A DNA stretch of 64,000 bases from Cellvibrio sp. OA-2007 (GTDB taxonomy: Bacteria; Pseudomonadota; Gammaproteobacteria; Pseudomonadales; Cellvibrionaceae). The position numbers and the translations under genes were made by a program. Below are positions 36,304 to 44,564 of the stretch, piece by piece. Where the stretch lies: positions 1 through 64,000 of the forward strand of contig NZ_BBUL01000020.1 in the NCBI RefSeq assembly GCF_000953825.1, in the 5' to 3' direction. Every line of letters begins with the position of its first letter. Within the stretch, counting starts at the first letter, position 1. The notes under the pieces are model-generated. The model searched no databases. It saw only the letters and a program-made list of their open reading frames with translations, and was not told the DNA's origin.

Positions 36304-36332
36304 CCCGCTTGAAGTGTAACGGAATGCGGGCT
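36302..36332. terminator. Hairpin after the CorA-like gene
   Basis: AGCCCGC pairs with GCGGGCT across an 17-base loop; only a short AT stretch follows, so termination strength is doubtful. Confidence 0.4.
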
Positions 36333-36370
36333 TATTAAAAGCCAATACCCTGCTTTACTTACCAAATAAT

Positions 36371-36417
36371 GGACACTATAGTTACCACATTGGTTTAATT
36401 TGGTAACTATTATGTCC
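36371..36417. promoter_or_regulatory. hipBA operator covering the hipB start
   Basis: Two 17-bp arms, GGACACTATAGTTACCA and the complement of GGACATAATAGTTACCA (two mismatches), flank a 13-base spacer. The hipB ATG (36412) is within the right arm. HipB-type proteins repress their operon from such palindromes. Confidence 0.8.
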
Positions 36418-36729
36418 AAAGAAGGCGCAGACCGCTCACATACTGCCATTGTTTTTCCCCGCAACCAGAAGGTCTTGGCCCAGCTTGGGGAGAACATCAA
36501 GCTTGCGCGCAAGCGGCGCAACTACACCCAGGTACTGATTTCCGAGCGTACCGGGTTAAGCCGTTTAACTATTCGCAAAATCGAAAACGGGGATTCAACT
36601 GTTTCCCTCGGTCACTATGTGGCGGTGCTGGGTGTGCTCGGTTTGGTGGATGATTTGCTCAAAGTGGCGAGTGATGATGTGCTTGGGCGAAAATTGCAGG
36701 ATATAAAACTCATTGGAAAATCAAAATGA
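36412..36729 (+). CDS. hipB: HipB-like antitoxin (XRE helix-turn-helix)
   Basis: 105 residues with an XRE-type HTH at about 25-80 (LGENIKLARKRRNYTQ, then LISERTGLSRLTIRKIENG). ATG 36412 is preferred over the in-frame codon at 36400. It overlaps hipA by 4 bases (ATGA), the usual coupling. It binds HipA and the operator. Confidence 0.88.
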   Translation: MSKEGADRSHTAIVFPRNQKVLAQLGENIKLARKRRNYTQVLISERTGLSRLTIRKIENGDSTVSLGHYVAVLGVLGLVDDLLKVASDDVLGRKLQDIKLIGKSK

Positions 36730-37961
36730 ATACGGAAGTTTATGTATTTGCCGATTGGGATGAATTTGCCGAGCCGACTTTAGTCGGCAGCTTGCGTTCG
36801 AGTGTAAATAAAAACAAAGAGCATTTCAGTTTTACTTATGATGAGGCTTGGCTGCGCTCCGCATTCGCGCAAAAAATTGATCCTGATTTGCATCTTTATG
36901 CGGGTGAACAACACAGCGCTGACTCCAATAATTTCAGAATTTTTTTAGATTCATGCCCAGATCGCTGGGGTCGGTTGCTGATGAAGCGGCGCGAAAATTA
37001 TATCGCCCGACAAGAAGCCCGCCGCCCGCAGGTGCTCAATGAAATAGATTATCTGCTTGGCGTGCATGATCTCTATCGTCAGGGCGCTTTGCGTTTCAAG
37101 CTCGAATTAACCGGCGAATTTCTTGATAGCGACCAACGTTTGGCGGCGCCGCCCATGTCTTCCCTTAAAGAACTCGAATTTGCTGCGCAGCAAGTGGAGG
37201 ACAGCAATAGTGAAGACCCTGATTATTTGAAATGGCTGTACATGTTGATGTCCCCCGGCTCATCCCTTGGCGGCGCGAGACCCAAGGCCTCGGTTGTTGA
37301 TAGCGCAAAACATTTATGGATAGCAAAATTTCCCAGCCGTTATGATGACTACGACATAGGTGCCTGGGAATATCTCGCTCATCAACTCGCACTGAATGCT
37401 GGCATTCACATGGCTCCCTGTCGCATAGAAAAATTTAATAACCATCACCATACATTTTTAACAAAGCGTTTTGATCGCACAGAAAAGAGCCGTTTGCATT
37501 TCACCTCCGCCATGACCCAACTTGGTTATTACGATGGAGAATACAATGCAAGTTATTTGGAATTGGCCCAGTTCCTCACCGAGCAAGGCTCCAATACCAA
37601 ACCAGATTTGGAGCAATTGTGGCGCCGCATTATTTTTAATATCGCCATTTCAAACACCGATGATCATTTGCGCAACCATGGGTTTATTTATCACCAAGGT
37701 GGCTGGATTCTCTCACCGGCATATGATGTAAACCCAACAACTCCCGCTAACGGATTACATTTAAATATCACCGACGACGACAATCGTCTGGATTATGAAT
37801 TGGCAATGAGTGTTATCGATTTTTTTCAATTAAAGAAAAGTACCGCAGAAAAAATTAAAGCTGACGTATTAACGAGCGTGAGCCAATGGCGAGCAATAGC
37901 TACCACTATTGGCATCAGTCGCGGAGAGCAGCAACTTCTCGCTGCTGCGTTTAATGTTTAA
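36726..37961 (+). CDS. hipA: HipA-like serine/threonine kinase toxin
   Basis: 411 residues. The HipA fold shows the Gly-rich P-loop region SSLGGARPKASV, the ATP Lys in LWIAKFPS, catalytic loop NIAISNTDDHLRNHGF and the metal-binding LSPAYDVNP. No truncation seen. HipA of E. coli phosphorylates glutamyl-tRNA synthetase and causes persistence; the target here is unknown. Sequence suggests a short-form HipA with an N-terminal subdomain (residues 1-95). Confidence 0.9.
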   Translation: MNTEVYVFADWDEFAEPTLVGSLRSSVNKNKEHFSFTYDEAWLRSAFAQKIDPDLHLYAGEQHSADSNNFRIFLDSCPDRWGRLLMKRRENYIARQEARRPQVLNEIDYLLGVHDLYRQGALRFKLELTGEFLDSDQRLAAPPMSSLKELEFAAQQVEDSNSEDPDYLKWLYMLMSPGSSLGGARPKASVVDSAKHLWIAKFPSRYDDYDIGAWEYLAHQLALNAGIHMAPCRIEKFNNHHHTFLTKRFDRTEKSRLHFTSAMTQLGYYDGEYNASYLELAQFLTEQGSNTKPDLEQLWRRIIFNIAISNTDDHLRNHGFIYHQGGWILSPAYDVNPTTPANGLHLNITDDDNRLDYELAMSVIDFFQLKKSTAEKIKADVLTSVSQWRAIATTIGISRGEQQLLAAAFNV

Positions 37962-38051
37962 CGACACATGGACTCTGCCGAATAATTTGCTTACGGAAAA
38001 ATGGATGATGGACAGCTAATACATTACCCTGAAATAGACGAGGATTTCGTT

Positions 38052-39101
38052 CTATTTAAGTTCGTACCAAACGCCACGCCCACTACCTTGTTGTTGCAAG
38101 TGATTGCGAGCAACCAAATTGCGAAAATGTTGTTTTAAGGTGTTGCGGTTGCTGCCGGTGAGTTTAATTGCATCGCCAATGGTGATGCGGCCATGCTCGC
38201 GTGCAAATTCGATTATTTGTAGCGATAGGTCGGGCAAAGTAGCGAGAACCAGTTTTTCTCTTTCGACTTTCTTTTCTAATCGCCGAACCTGCTCGGCCAG
38301 TGAGCGTAGAAAAAATTCCAGCCAAGGTTGCCAATTGGGGGCGTTGGTGCGGATTGTTCCCTGGGTTTTTCGCAAAGCTAAATAATATGCCTCCTTATTT
38401 ATCTCAATGACACTTTCCAGTGAACTGTAGGGCACATAAACATAGCCTGATTTAATCAGCAGTAAGGTTGTCAGCACCCGGCTTAAGCGCCCATTGCCGT
38501 CTTGAAAGGGATGAATTTCAAGAAACACGACGGTAAAAATCGCGATGATAAGCAGCGGATGCAATAACGCTTTTTTAAACTCGGTATTCGTCCATTCCAA
38601 CAACTCCGCCATTAGCCGTGGTGTATCAAAGGGGGATGCCGTTTCAAATACTATCCCTAGCTGCACGCCATTTTCATCAAAGGCCGCCACGCTGTTGGAA
38701 TTGGTTTTGTACCTGCCTCTATTCCAGAGATCTTTCTCGCTGTGCCGCAGCAAAATTTGGTGCAATTGCTGGAGGTAATTTTCGCTAAATGGAATGTCCT
38801 GCCAGGAGCTGAATACCAGATCCATCAGCTCTGCATAACCGGCTACTTCCTGCTCATCCCGCGTTTCAAAGGATTGGATGGCGAGATTAGATAAGAGCTT
38901 TTCTACGTCTCTGTCTGAAAGCTTGCTGCCTTCTATACGTGTAGACGACCCGATACTCTCTATGGTGGCTACACGGCGCAAGGCCGCTAATCTATCCGGT
39001 GCAAGCGTACCCAAAGAGCGCCAAGCGCCTTTGAATTCGTCGATCCGGGCGATGATGCTCAGGATCTCGGGGGTAATTTGAAGTGTGTCAGCTGTAAACA
39101 T
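38052..39101 (-). CDS. Fic-family AMP-transferase with built-in inhibitory helix
   Basis: 349 residues. The N-terminal inhibitory motif (S/T)xxxEG is S53-TRI-E57-G58, a class II Fic arrangement. The catalytic motif is H197-PFQDGNGRLSR, and a winged helix closes the protein (TIGDAIKLTGSNRNTLKQHF). Such proteins AMPylate targets and are held inactive by the Glu of the inhibitory helix. ATG 39101 is the preferred start; the longer frame to 39173 reads through the repeat-rich promoter. Confidence 0.9.
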   Translation of the reverse strand: MFTADTLQITPEILSIIARIDEFKGAWRSLGTLAPDRLAALRRVATIESIGSSTRIEGSKLSDRDVEKLLSNLAIQSFETRDEQEVAGYAELMDLVFSSWQDIPFSENYLQQLHQILLRHSEKDLWNRGRYKTNSNSVAAFDENGVQLGIVFETASPFDTPRLMAELLEWTNTEFKKALLHPLLIIAIFTVVFLEIHPFQDGNGRLSRVLTTLLLIKSGYVYVPYSSLESVIEINKEAYYLALRKTQGTIRTNAPNWQPWLEFFLRSLAEQVRRLEKKVEREKLVLATLPDLSLQIIEFAREHGRITIGDAIKLTGSNRNTLKQHFRNLVARNHLQQQGSGRGVWYELK

Positions 39102-39124
39102 GCACCCAATCCTACACCCAATAA

Positions 39125-39181
39125 CACCCATTTTGTAGTGCTTTGTAGGAGATATAGCGTCTCGCTTGATCAAAATGGGTG
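39125..39181. promoter_or_regulatory. Inverted repeat in the fic promoter
   Basis: CACCCATTTTG (39125-39135) and its exact complement CAAAATGGGTG (39171-39181), with extra CACCCA/TGGGTG copies on both sides (39104, 39115, 39185) and CCAATAA/TTATTGG further out. Likely the operator of the fic gene, possibly bound by its C-terminal winged helix. Confidence 0.7.
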
Positions 39182-39225
39182 CAAATGGGTGCGTTATTGG
39201 TTTTTATTATTCTGTGCGCGTTTGT

Positions 39226-39250
39226 CGCTGCGCCGGAGAAGAAACGGTAG
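39226..39250. repeat. 25-bp direct repeat, copy 2
   Basis: Exact copy of 36279-36303. In frame it still encodes AAPEKKR and a stop, so it is a detached 3' end of the CorA-like gene. Confidence 0.9.
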
Positions 39251-39252
39251 GT

Positions 39253-40566
39253 TTACAGCATCGCCAACACATATTCCGCGTAGTAAAGCGGCAGCACTAT
39301 ATGGGTTTGCTCCTCCGGTGCGGAGCCCTGGGTGCCGGTAAGTTTCAGGGTTTTGTGGGGAGCGCATTTGGTAATGTAGGACTGCAAGGATTTTGCGCGG
39401 GTACGCACACCGCTTTTCACTTCCACTGGCACCACCAAACCTTCGTCTGTGGCGATAACAAATTCAATTTCAGCGCGCGCATCACCCCAGGAATAACTGG
39501 GTTCAATACCGATTGCGGCAAACTCTTGCTGCACAAAATTTTCGGCAATGTAACCTTTGTATTCATAGCCTTGCTGTTTTATTTCTTTGTAGCTGGTATT
39601 GAGCATATGGTTGAGCAAACCCACATCGAACAAAAATAGCTTCACTTTATTTTCTTTTTGATAGGCGGCTAGCGGTGTTTTGGCTATGCCTTCAATGGGA
39701 TAATTTTTAAGTGCTAAACGACACTGATGCAACCAGCTAATTGCACTTTCAAATTCAGCGTAGCGGGATTTTCGCTCGGCAACATCTTTAAATTTAAAAC
39801 GTTTAACAGACTCATCCACGACTGCCGATAGTTGTGAGGGAATATTGCTAAAGACCGCCGCAATTAATTGCGCATCGGCTCGCCCTGCATATTTTTCAAA
39901 ATCCCGTTGATAGCCCGCTATTAAATCGGCATGAATTTTTTGTATATTGCTCACACGTTCAATAATGCTTTTATTGGCATTTTCAAACCAGCTGGTTACG
40001 GCTTCTGGCATACCACCGGTGAAGTAATAATCTGTTAGTTTATCGAACAGTTTGCTATGGGCTGCTGCTGAATTGGCTTGGGATTCATAAGCCCTAACCA
40101 GCATGGGTTCGTTTGCAGCCCATAAAAATTCCCTGAAGGTGAGCGGTCGCAAGTTGTGCTGCTCCACTTTGCCAACCGGAAATGAATTAAGTAATCCAAT
40201 GTTGGAACCGCTCGCAGCGACAAACCAGGTCGGTGCTTTTTCTGCAAAATACTTGAGCGACGTGACTGCCTGCGGACACTCGCCGATTTCGTCCAGAATC
40301 AACAAATCTGATTCAGGGTAAAAGATTTGCCCGGTGAGTAATTCAATGTTGGCAATTATGTCTTGCGGGCTTAACGAGCTGGCAAAAGCGTCGGCCAGCT
40401 GTGGCGTTTCCAGAAAATCCACGCGCAAAACCCGGTCGAACTCACGCCCCAATAGCTCCTGTAATAGGTAGGTTTTACCGGTTTGTCGCGCACCGTCGAT
40501 CAGCAAAGGCTTGCGGCTTGCCTGGGCTTTCCAGTCGAGCAACTTTTCAAGCAGCAGGCGTTTCAT
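39253..40566 (-). CDS. AAA ATPase with DUF4143 domain
   Basis: 437 residues. Walker A GARQTGKTYLL and Walker B LLILDEIGE lie in the first 100; the C-terminal half is the DUF4143 nuclease-like region (FVQQEFAAIGIEPSYSWG then AEIEFVIATDEGLVVPVEVK), whose E-x-K resembles a PD-(D/E)xK site. Common in accessory islands; proposed as defence or toxin-like, without a proven role. Three spaced repeats lie upstream. Confidence 0.88.
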   Translation of the reverse strand: MKRLLLEKLLDWKAQASRKPLLIDGARQTGKTYLLQELLGREFDRVLRVDFLETPQLADAFASSLSPQDIIANIELLTGQIFYPESDLLILDEIGECPQAVTSLKYFAEKAPTWFVAASGSNIGLLNSFPVGKVEQHNLRPLTFREFLWAANEPMLVRAYESQANSAAAHSKLFDKLTDYYFTGGMPEAVTSWFENANKSIIERVSNIQKIHADLIAGYQRDFEKYAGRADAQLIAAVFSNIPSQLSAVVDESVKRFKFKDVAERKSRYAEFESAISWLHQCRLALKNYPIEGIAKTPLAAYQKENKVKLFLFDVGLLNHMLNTSYKEIKQQGYEYKGYIAENFVQQEFAAIGIEPSYSWGDARAEIEFVIATDEGLVVPVEVKSGVRTRAKSLQSYITKCAPHKTLKLTGTQGSAPEEQTHIVLPLYYAEYVLAML

Positions 40567-40614
40567 ACAGCGGCTTCCTTGTAAGGTGGATACACAATGG
40601 CATTTTTACACTTA

Positions 40615-40696
40615 TATGCGCATAAAAATGTATTTATTTACATTATTATGCGCATTAAAATGTAAAAAACAACACTTTTGTGCGCATAAAGGTGTT
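40615..40696. promoter_or_regulatory. Three operator-like repeats at exact 32-bp spacing
   Basis: TATGCGCATAAAAATGTA, TATGCGCATTAAAATGTA and TGTGCGCATAAAGGTGTT start with GCGC at 40618, 40650 and 40682. The first contains the perfect palindrome TATGCGCATA. They lie 49-130 bases upstream of the DUF4143 start, on the same DNA face (about three helical turns). Confidence 0.75.
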
Positions 40697-40825
40697 GGTG
40701 GCCCCTGAGAAAGCTTGCGGGATATGGGGTTGCGCCCTTTGATAAGCCGACTCAACCATCAAAAGCGCCCGTATTCCGTTAGACTCCATACAGGCCACGA
40801 ATCACCTTTTACCTCGGAATAATGA

Positions 40826-41635
40826 ATGTTTAAAAAATCACAAACCCCAAGCACTTTTGTGTTTGATATGGATGGCACCCTGCTCAATGAACACCACGAG
40901 CTGTCGCCGCTGACGATTCGCGCGTTAAACGAATTGCGTGAGAGGGGGAATCATCTGGTCGTCGCCACCGGGCGGCACTTTATGGATATTCGCGCTTATC
41001 TCGAACAATTGGGCGGCGGTATTCCCGCGATTACTTGCAACGGCGCGATGATTCACAACACAGCGGGTGAGTTAATCCAACGCGTCTGTTTGCCGCTCGC
41101 CGTGAATGAGAACTTGCTGCCGCTGGGCGAGCAGTGCGGTGTGCATTTGAATATGTACACAGATTCCGAGTGGTTGGTGAATGCGCCCTGTGAATCCATG
41201 CTGGATGCCCATGCGCAATCGCAATTTTTTTATCGCCAAATTGCATTGCAGGAAATGCTAACAACACCCGCGTTAAAGATTTTGTTTTACGGTGAAAACG
41301 CAAAATTACAACAGTTAAAGACGCAGATACTGGCAAGCCTGCGCGTGCCGATTCATCTAACCTTTTCCGATGAATATTATCTGGAAGCTATGCCAAACAA
41401 TATTTCCAAAGGCGATGCATTAAAAACGCTGGCAGAAAATTTAGACATTCCACTCGCCAACAGCATGGCCTTTGGCGATGGCTTTAACGATGTGGAACTG
41501 TTCAACGCTGTGACTCACCCAGTGGTGATGGACAACGCCAGCGAAAAGCTCAAGCAGTTATTTCCCGGTGCCCTGCGCGCAACAGCCAATCACCAGGATG
41601 GGGTGGCCGGATTTTTGTACGAGCATGTGTTGTGA
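40826..41635 (+). CDS. Cof-type HAD-IIB phosphatase
   Basis: 269 residues. HAD motif I is FDMDGTLLN, motif II ATGRH, motif III Lys in NISKGDAL, and motif IV FGDGFNDVELF. Cof-type members remove phosphate from sugar phosphates or pyridoxal phosphate. The next gene starts in a 4-base overlap (GTGA). A conserved core gene that marks the right end of the accessory island. Confidence 0.92.
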   Translation: MFKKSQTPSTFVFDMDGTLLNEHHELSPLTIRALNELRERGNHLVVATGRHFMDIRAYLEQLGGGIPAITCNGAMIHNTAGELIQRVCLPLAVNENLLPLGEQCGVHLNMYTDSEWLVNAPCESMLDAHAQSQFFYRQIALQEMLTTPALKILFYGENAKLQQLKTQILASLRVPIHLTFSDEYYLEAMPNNISKGDALKTLAENLDIPLANSMAFGDGFNDVELFNAVTHPVVMDNASEKLKQLFPGALRATANHQDGVAGFLYEHVL

Positions 41636-42309
41636 TTGCACAAACCAAACCCGACGATTTTATCGCCCCACTCTGTAGCGACGAGATACGCATTTTATTT
41701 CAGGACGAGCATATTTTATTGATCGACAAACCCAGCGGCTTGCTGAGTTTATCGGGTAAAAATCCGCTCAATAAAGATTCGGTGCATTTTCGTTTGGTGC
41801 GGGATTTTCCCACGGCCACACTGGTGCATCGGCTCGATTTTGGCACCTCGGGAATTATGCTGGTGGCGCTGAGTAAACCGGTTAACGCAGAACTGACCAA
41901 ACAATTTCAGACGGGAAGGATTAACAAAACCTACAGCGCAATTTTGCACGGCCATGTGGCGCACGACAGCGGAGAGATTGAACTACCTATAGCCAAAGAC
42001 CCGCCGAATTTTCCACTGCAAAAAATTTGTTTTGTAGCGGGAAAAAAGTCACTGACGCAATACAGGGTGATCGAACACATTGCATCACCCCCAAGTACGC
42101 GAGTTTTATTCACACCCGCTTCTGGTCGCACCCATCAATTGCGCATTCACAGCCGCGAATTTGGCCACCCGATTTTGGGTTGTGATTTGTATAGCAATAG
42201 TGAGTCCCGAGCGATGGCAGCGCGCTTGTTATTACATGCTACGAGCATTGAATTTAGTCATCCGATAACGAATGAAAGAATCTGCGCAACAAGTGCCTGC
42301 CCATTTTGA
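41632..42309 (+). CDS. RluA-family pseudouridine synthase
   Basis: 225 residues. The catalytic Asp motif is LVHRLDFGTSGIML and the C-terminal motif GRTHQLRIHSREFGHPILGCDLY. No S4 domain. RluA-type enzymes modify uridines in rRNA or tRNA; the target site cannot be given. GTG start overlaps the HAD stop, so the two are coupled. Confidence 0.9.
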   Translation: MIAQTKPDDFIAPLCSDEIRILFQDEHILLIDKPSGLLSLSGKNPLNKDSVHFRLVRDFPTATLVHRLDFGTSGIMLVALSKPVNAELTKQFQTGRINKTYSAILHGHVAHDSGEIELPIAKDPPNFPLQKICFVAGKKSLTQYRVIEHIASPPSTRVLFTPASGRTHQLRIHSREFGHPILGCDLYSNSESRAMAARLLLHATSIEFSHPITNERICATSACPF

Positions 42310-42321
42310 TTTTGCTAGCAT

Positions 42322-42355
42322 AAAAAAACCCGACAAAAATATGCCGGGTTTTTTT
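42322..42355. terminator. Bidirectional terminator
   Basis: A7, stem AACCCG/CGGGTT around an AT-rich loop, T7. Serves the pseudouridine synthase gene and the convergent pectate lyase gene. Confidence 0.85.
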
Positions 42356-42372
42356 ATCACAGAAAAATGCGC

Positions 42373-44208
42373 TTATTTTTTATAAGAGCACTTGTTTGGG
42401 TTGCCCTGAGGATCTGAGCCGAAAGCGGCAACAGTACAGGCGATTGAACCACCGACCGCTACTTTCTTGGTAACCCAACTGCCTTTGCGACCGAAAGCTA
42501 CCCAGCCATCGCCAGAGTCAACTGAACAGGTACCACCTAAATCAGCGCACTTGGAGAAGCCATCGGGATAGTCGCCAGTGCCGGTCAAGGTTGGACCGCT
42601 ACTGATTGTCGCGGATGCTGCATTCGAGTTGGTCACTACACCTGAGGTGGTGTTTTTGATCCAGTAGTAATAGGTAGTACCGGCTACTGCGGTTGCATCG
42701 GTATACATACGCGCACTGGCCGCCAATGAAGCAATGCGTACACGCCCGCTCACATCCGAATCAGTATCGCGATAAACCTCTTGCGTACCGGTGGTCAGAT
42801 TTGTCGGTGACCAGCTCAGCACAATTGTATTGCTGGCAGCAGTTGCCGATAACGCAATGTTTCCGGCCGCAGCAGCAGAACTTGATGATTTACTGGAAGA
42901 CACAACAGCTGCTGAGCTGGATGATTTACTCGATGAAACGACCGAGCTGGATGAAACCGCAACAGAACTGGATGATTTGCTGGAAGAAGACACTGCGACT
43001 GAACTCGCTACCGAACTGCTCGCTGTACCACAGGCAGAAGCGGTTAACTGCGCATTGTTTTTACCTACACCTGCATAGCTAGCCAATTTGTTTTTTACAC
43101 AGTCAGCAGACACGGGTGAATAGCTGTAGGGCAGGCTGATTGGGAAAGGAGCCGTGGTTGTCCAATTGGTCGCATCGATGGTGCCACCGCTAGACCAGGT
43201 GATGTTATAGGTAGCAAAATCGCCCGGAGTTTTGATGTTGTTGTTGCGCAAATCCCAGAAACCGCAATTGCTGCTGTCGTAACGGCAAGTTACCGGGTTA
43301 AGTGCATTTTCAAAATAGTTGTTTTCGATCAGCGCATATCCACCCTGACGCACATTGATACCGGAACCGGTAATGCCGTTATAGTGGTTGTTGTACATAT
43401 GCGTCCAACCGCCGCGTTGCAGTGGCAAACGCGCATTTACATTTTTGTAGATGTTGTGATGGAAAGTAATGTTGCGCTGGAAATCAACAGAGGTATGACC
43501 ATCCAGACCGACTTTTTTGCTGTCGTGGATATAGTTGTAAGAAACCGTCACATTTTTGGAATCTTTTTTGATATCCAGCGCACTTTCAAAAGTCAGGTCG
43601 CCATCGGGTGAACCATTACACTCATTGTTCACTGCAAACAATTCGTTGTGATCAATCCATACGTTGGAAGTGTTGTCCACACGCAACATATCCGCGTCGT
43701 TATTCGCACCGCCCAGCGCACCAATTTTCATGTTGCGAATGATCACATTTTCACTTTTGATCAGCGTAATACCAAAGTTTGCCGATGAACCATTGGCACC
43801 GATGATAGTAATACCCTTGGTGAACTCTTTGATTTGCACTTCGCGGTAGGCATCGTTCCAGTGCGCTTTAGGGCAGTTGCCCGATGAATCAACTGTATGA
43901 TCTTTTACTATCTGGGCAATCAAAGAGTCTTCATTGCCGGTATAGGTGATGATGAGAGGATAAGCACCGCCAGTCACTTTGTTGCCGTTGGCATCGAGCC
44001 TGGCGTTGGCGATGATGGTGTTGATTTGCTCGTAGGTTGATGCAGTAAAGGACTTTGCACCGCTGACATTGCCGCCGTCGGTTGTTGCAAAACCACCTGT
44101 TGTAGCAGCAAATACTGAGCTGCTTGTACACATAGCCACTGCTGCAGCCAACATAGCAGGAGAAAAACGCACGGATTTCCGAGCGCCAGTTGAGTTTGTA
44201 GTAAACAT
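42373..44208 (-). CDS. Secreted modular pectate lyase: PL1, serine linker, FN3, small C-terminal module
   Basis: 611 residues. A signal peptide (about 1-34) precedes a PL1 beta-helix domain (about 35-395) with Ca2+-binding Asp residues in VWIDHNELF and ESALDIKKD and the catalytic Arg in NARLPLQRGG. A poly-serine linker of about 65 residues (395-450), an FN3 domain (about 450-540) and a Cys-containing 65-residue module (YPDGFSKCADLGGTCSVDSG ... NKCSYKK) follow. The last module is probably carbohydrate-binding, but I cannot name its family. Cleaves polygalacturonate by beta-elimination. Confidence 0.9.
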   Translation of the reverse strand: MFTTNSTGARKSVRFSPAMLAAAVAMCTSSSVFAATTGGFATTDGGNVSGAKSFTASTYEQINTIIANARLDANGNKVTGGAYPLIITYTGNEDSLIAQIVKDHTVDSSGNCPKAHWNDAYREVQIKEFTKGITIIGANGSSANFGITLIKSENVIIRNMKIGALGGANNDADMLRVDNTSNVWIDHNELFAVNNECNGSPDGDLTFESALDIKKDSKNVTVSYNYIHDSKKVGLDGHTSVDFQRNITFHHNIYKNVNARLPLQRGGWTHMYNNHYNGITGSGINVRQGGYALIENNYFENALNPVTCRYDSSNCGFWDLRNNNIKTPGDFATYNITWSSGGTIDATNWTTTAPFPISLPYSYSPVSADCVKNKLASYAGVGKNNAQLTASACGTASSSVASSVAVSSSSKSSSSVAVSSSSVVSSSKSSSSAAVVSSSKSSSSAAAAGNIALSATAASNTIVLSWSPTNLTTGTQEVYRDTDSDVSGRVRIASLAASARMYTDATAVAGTTYYYWIKNTTSGVVTNSNAASATISSGPTLTGTGDYPDGFSKCADLGGTCSVDSGDGWVAFGRKGSWVTKKVAVGGSIACTVAAFGSDPQGNPNKCSYKK

Positions 44209-44564
44209 AGCGACAATCCCATCAAAATTATTAAATTATTAGTGTGATGGATTGACCGGCCCCAGGTAGGAAACAAGGGGGGATAAAACATTGTCCGATA
44301 ACGCACATTTATTTTTTATATTGCCAGAAGTGACCACCTCAGATTAGCGCTACATCATGCCCCAATCCAAACACCTTCAAGCTGGGCTGATACTGGAGTG
44401 AAACTCCCATCAGTTGGTAAATTCTCACATTTGTATGATCAAACACACAAGCGGCTAAGGCGTCATCGCCCAAGACTTTATTCAGGGAAATGAATAACTA
44501 CCGCACATTTGTGTTCTTTTTGCCGAGTTTTTGAAGCGGCTATTTTCATAGGAGAAACCCAATA
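44209..44564. other. Intergenic region upstream of the pectate lyase gene
   Basis: No gene. CGCACATTT occurs at 44300-44308 and 44501-44509, a possible regulator motif. Otherwise nothing recognisable. Confidence 0.4.

Noticed and set aside
35802-36521. 239-codon minus-strand frame over the CorA-like gene and hipB operator
   Set aside because: Antisense to a gene with a recognisable GMN motif and TM helices; its own translation is Ser/Arg-rich with no family features.
40615-40696. Evenly spaced repeats considered as a CRISPR array
   Set aside because: Only three units, repeats of about 18 bp with 14-base gaps, no cas genes; fits an operator array.
30719-40700. Island considered as a prophage or integrative element with its own integrase
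   Set aside because: No integrase, transposase, terminase or tRNA target found; only direct-repeat and gene-fragment evidence of movement.
42791-43078. Plus-strand frame of Leu/Asp/Glu-rich repeats
   Set aside because: It is the complement of the poly-serine linker of the pectate lyase; low-complexity linkers commonly leave the opposite strand open.
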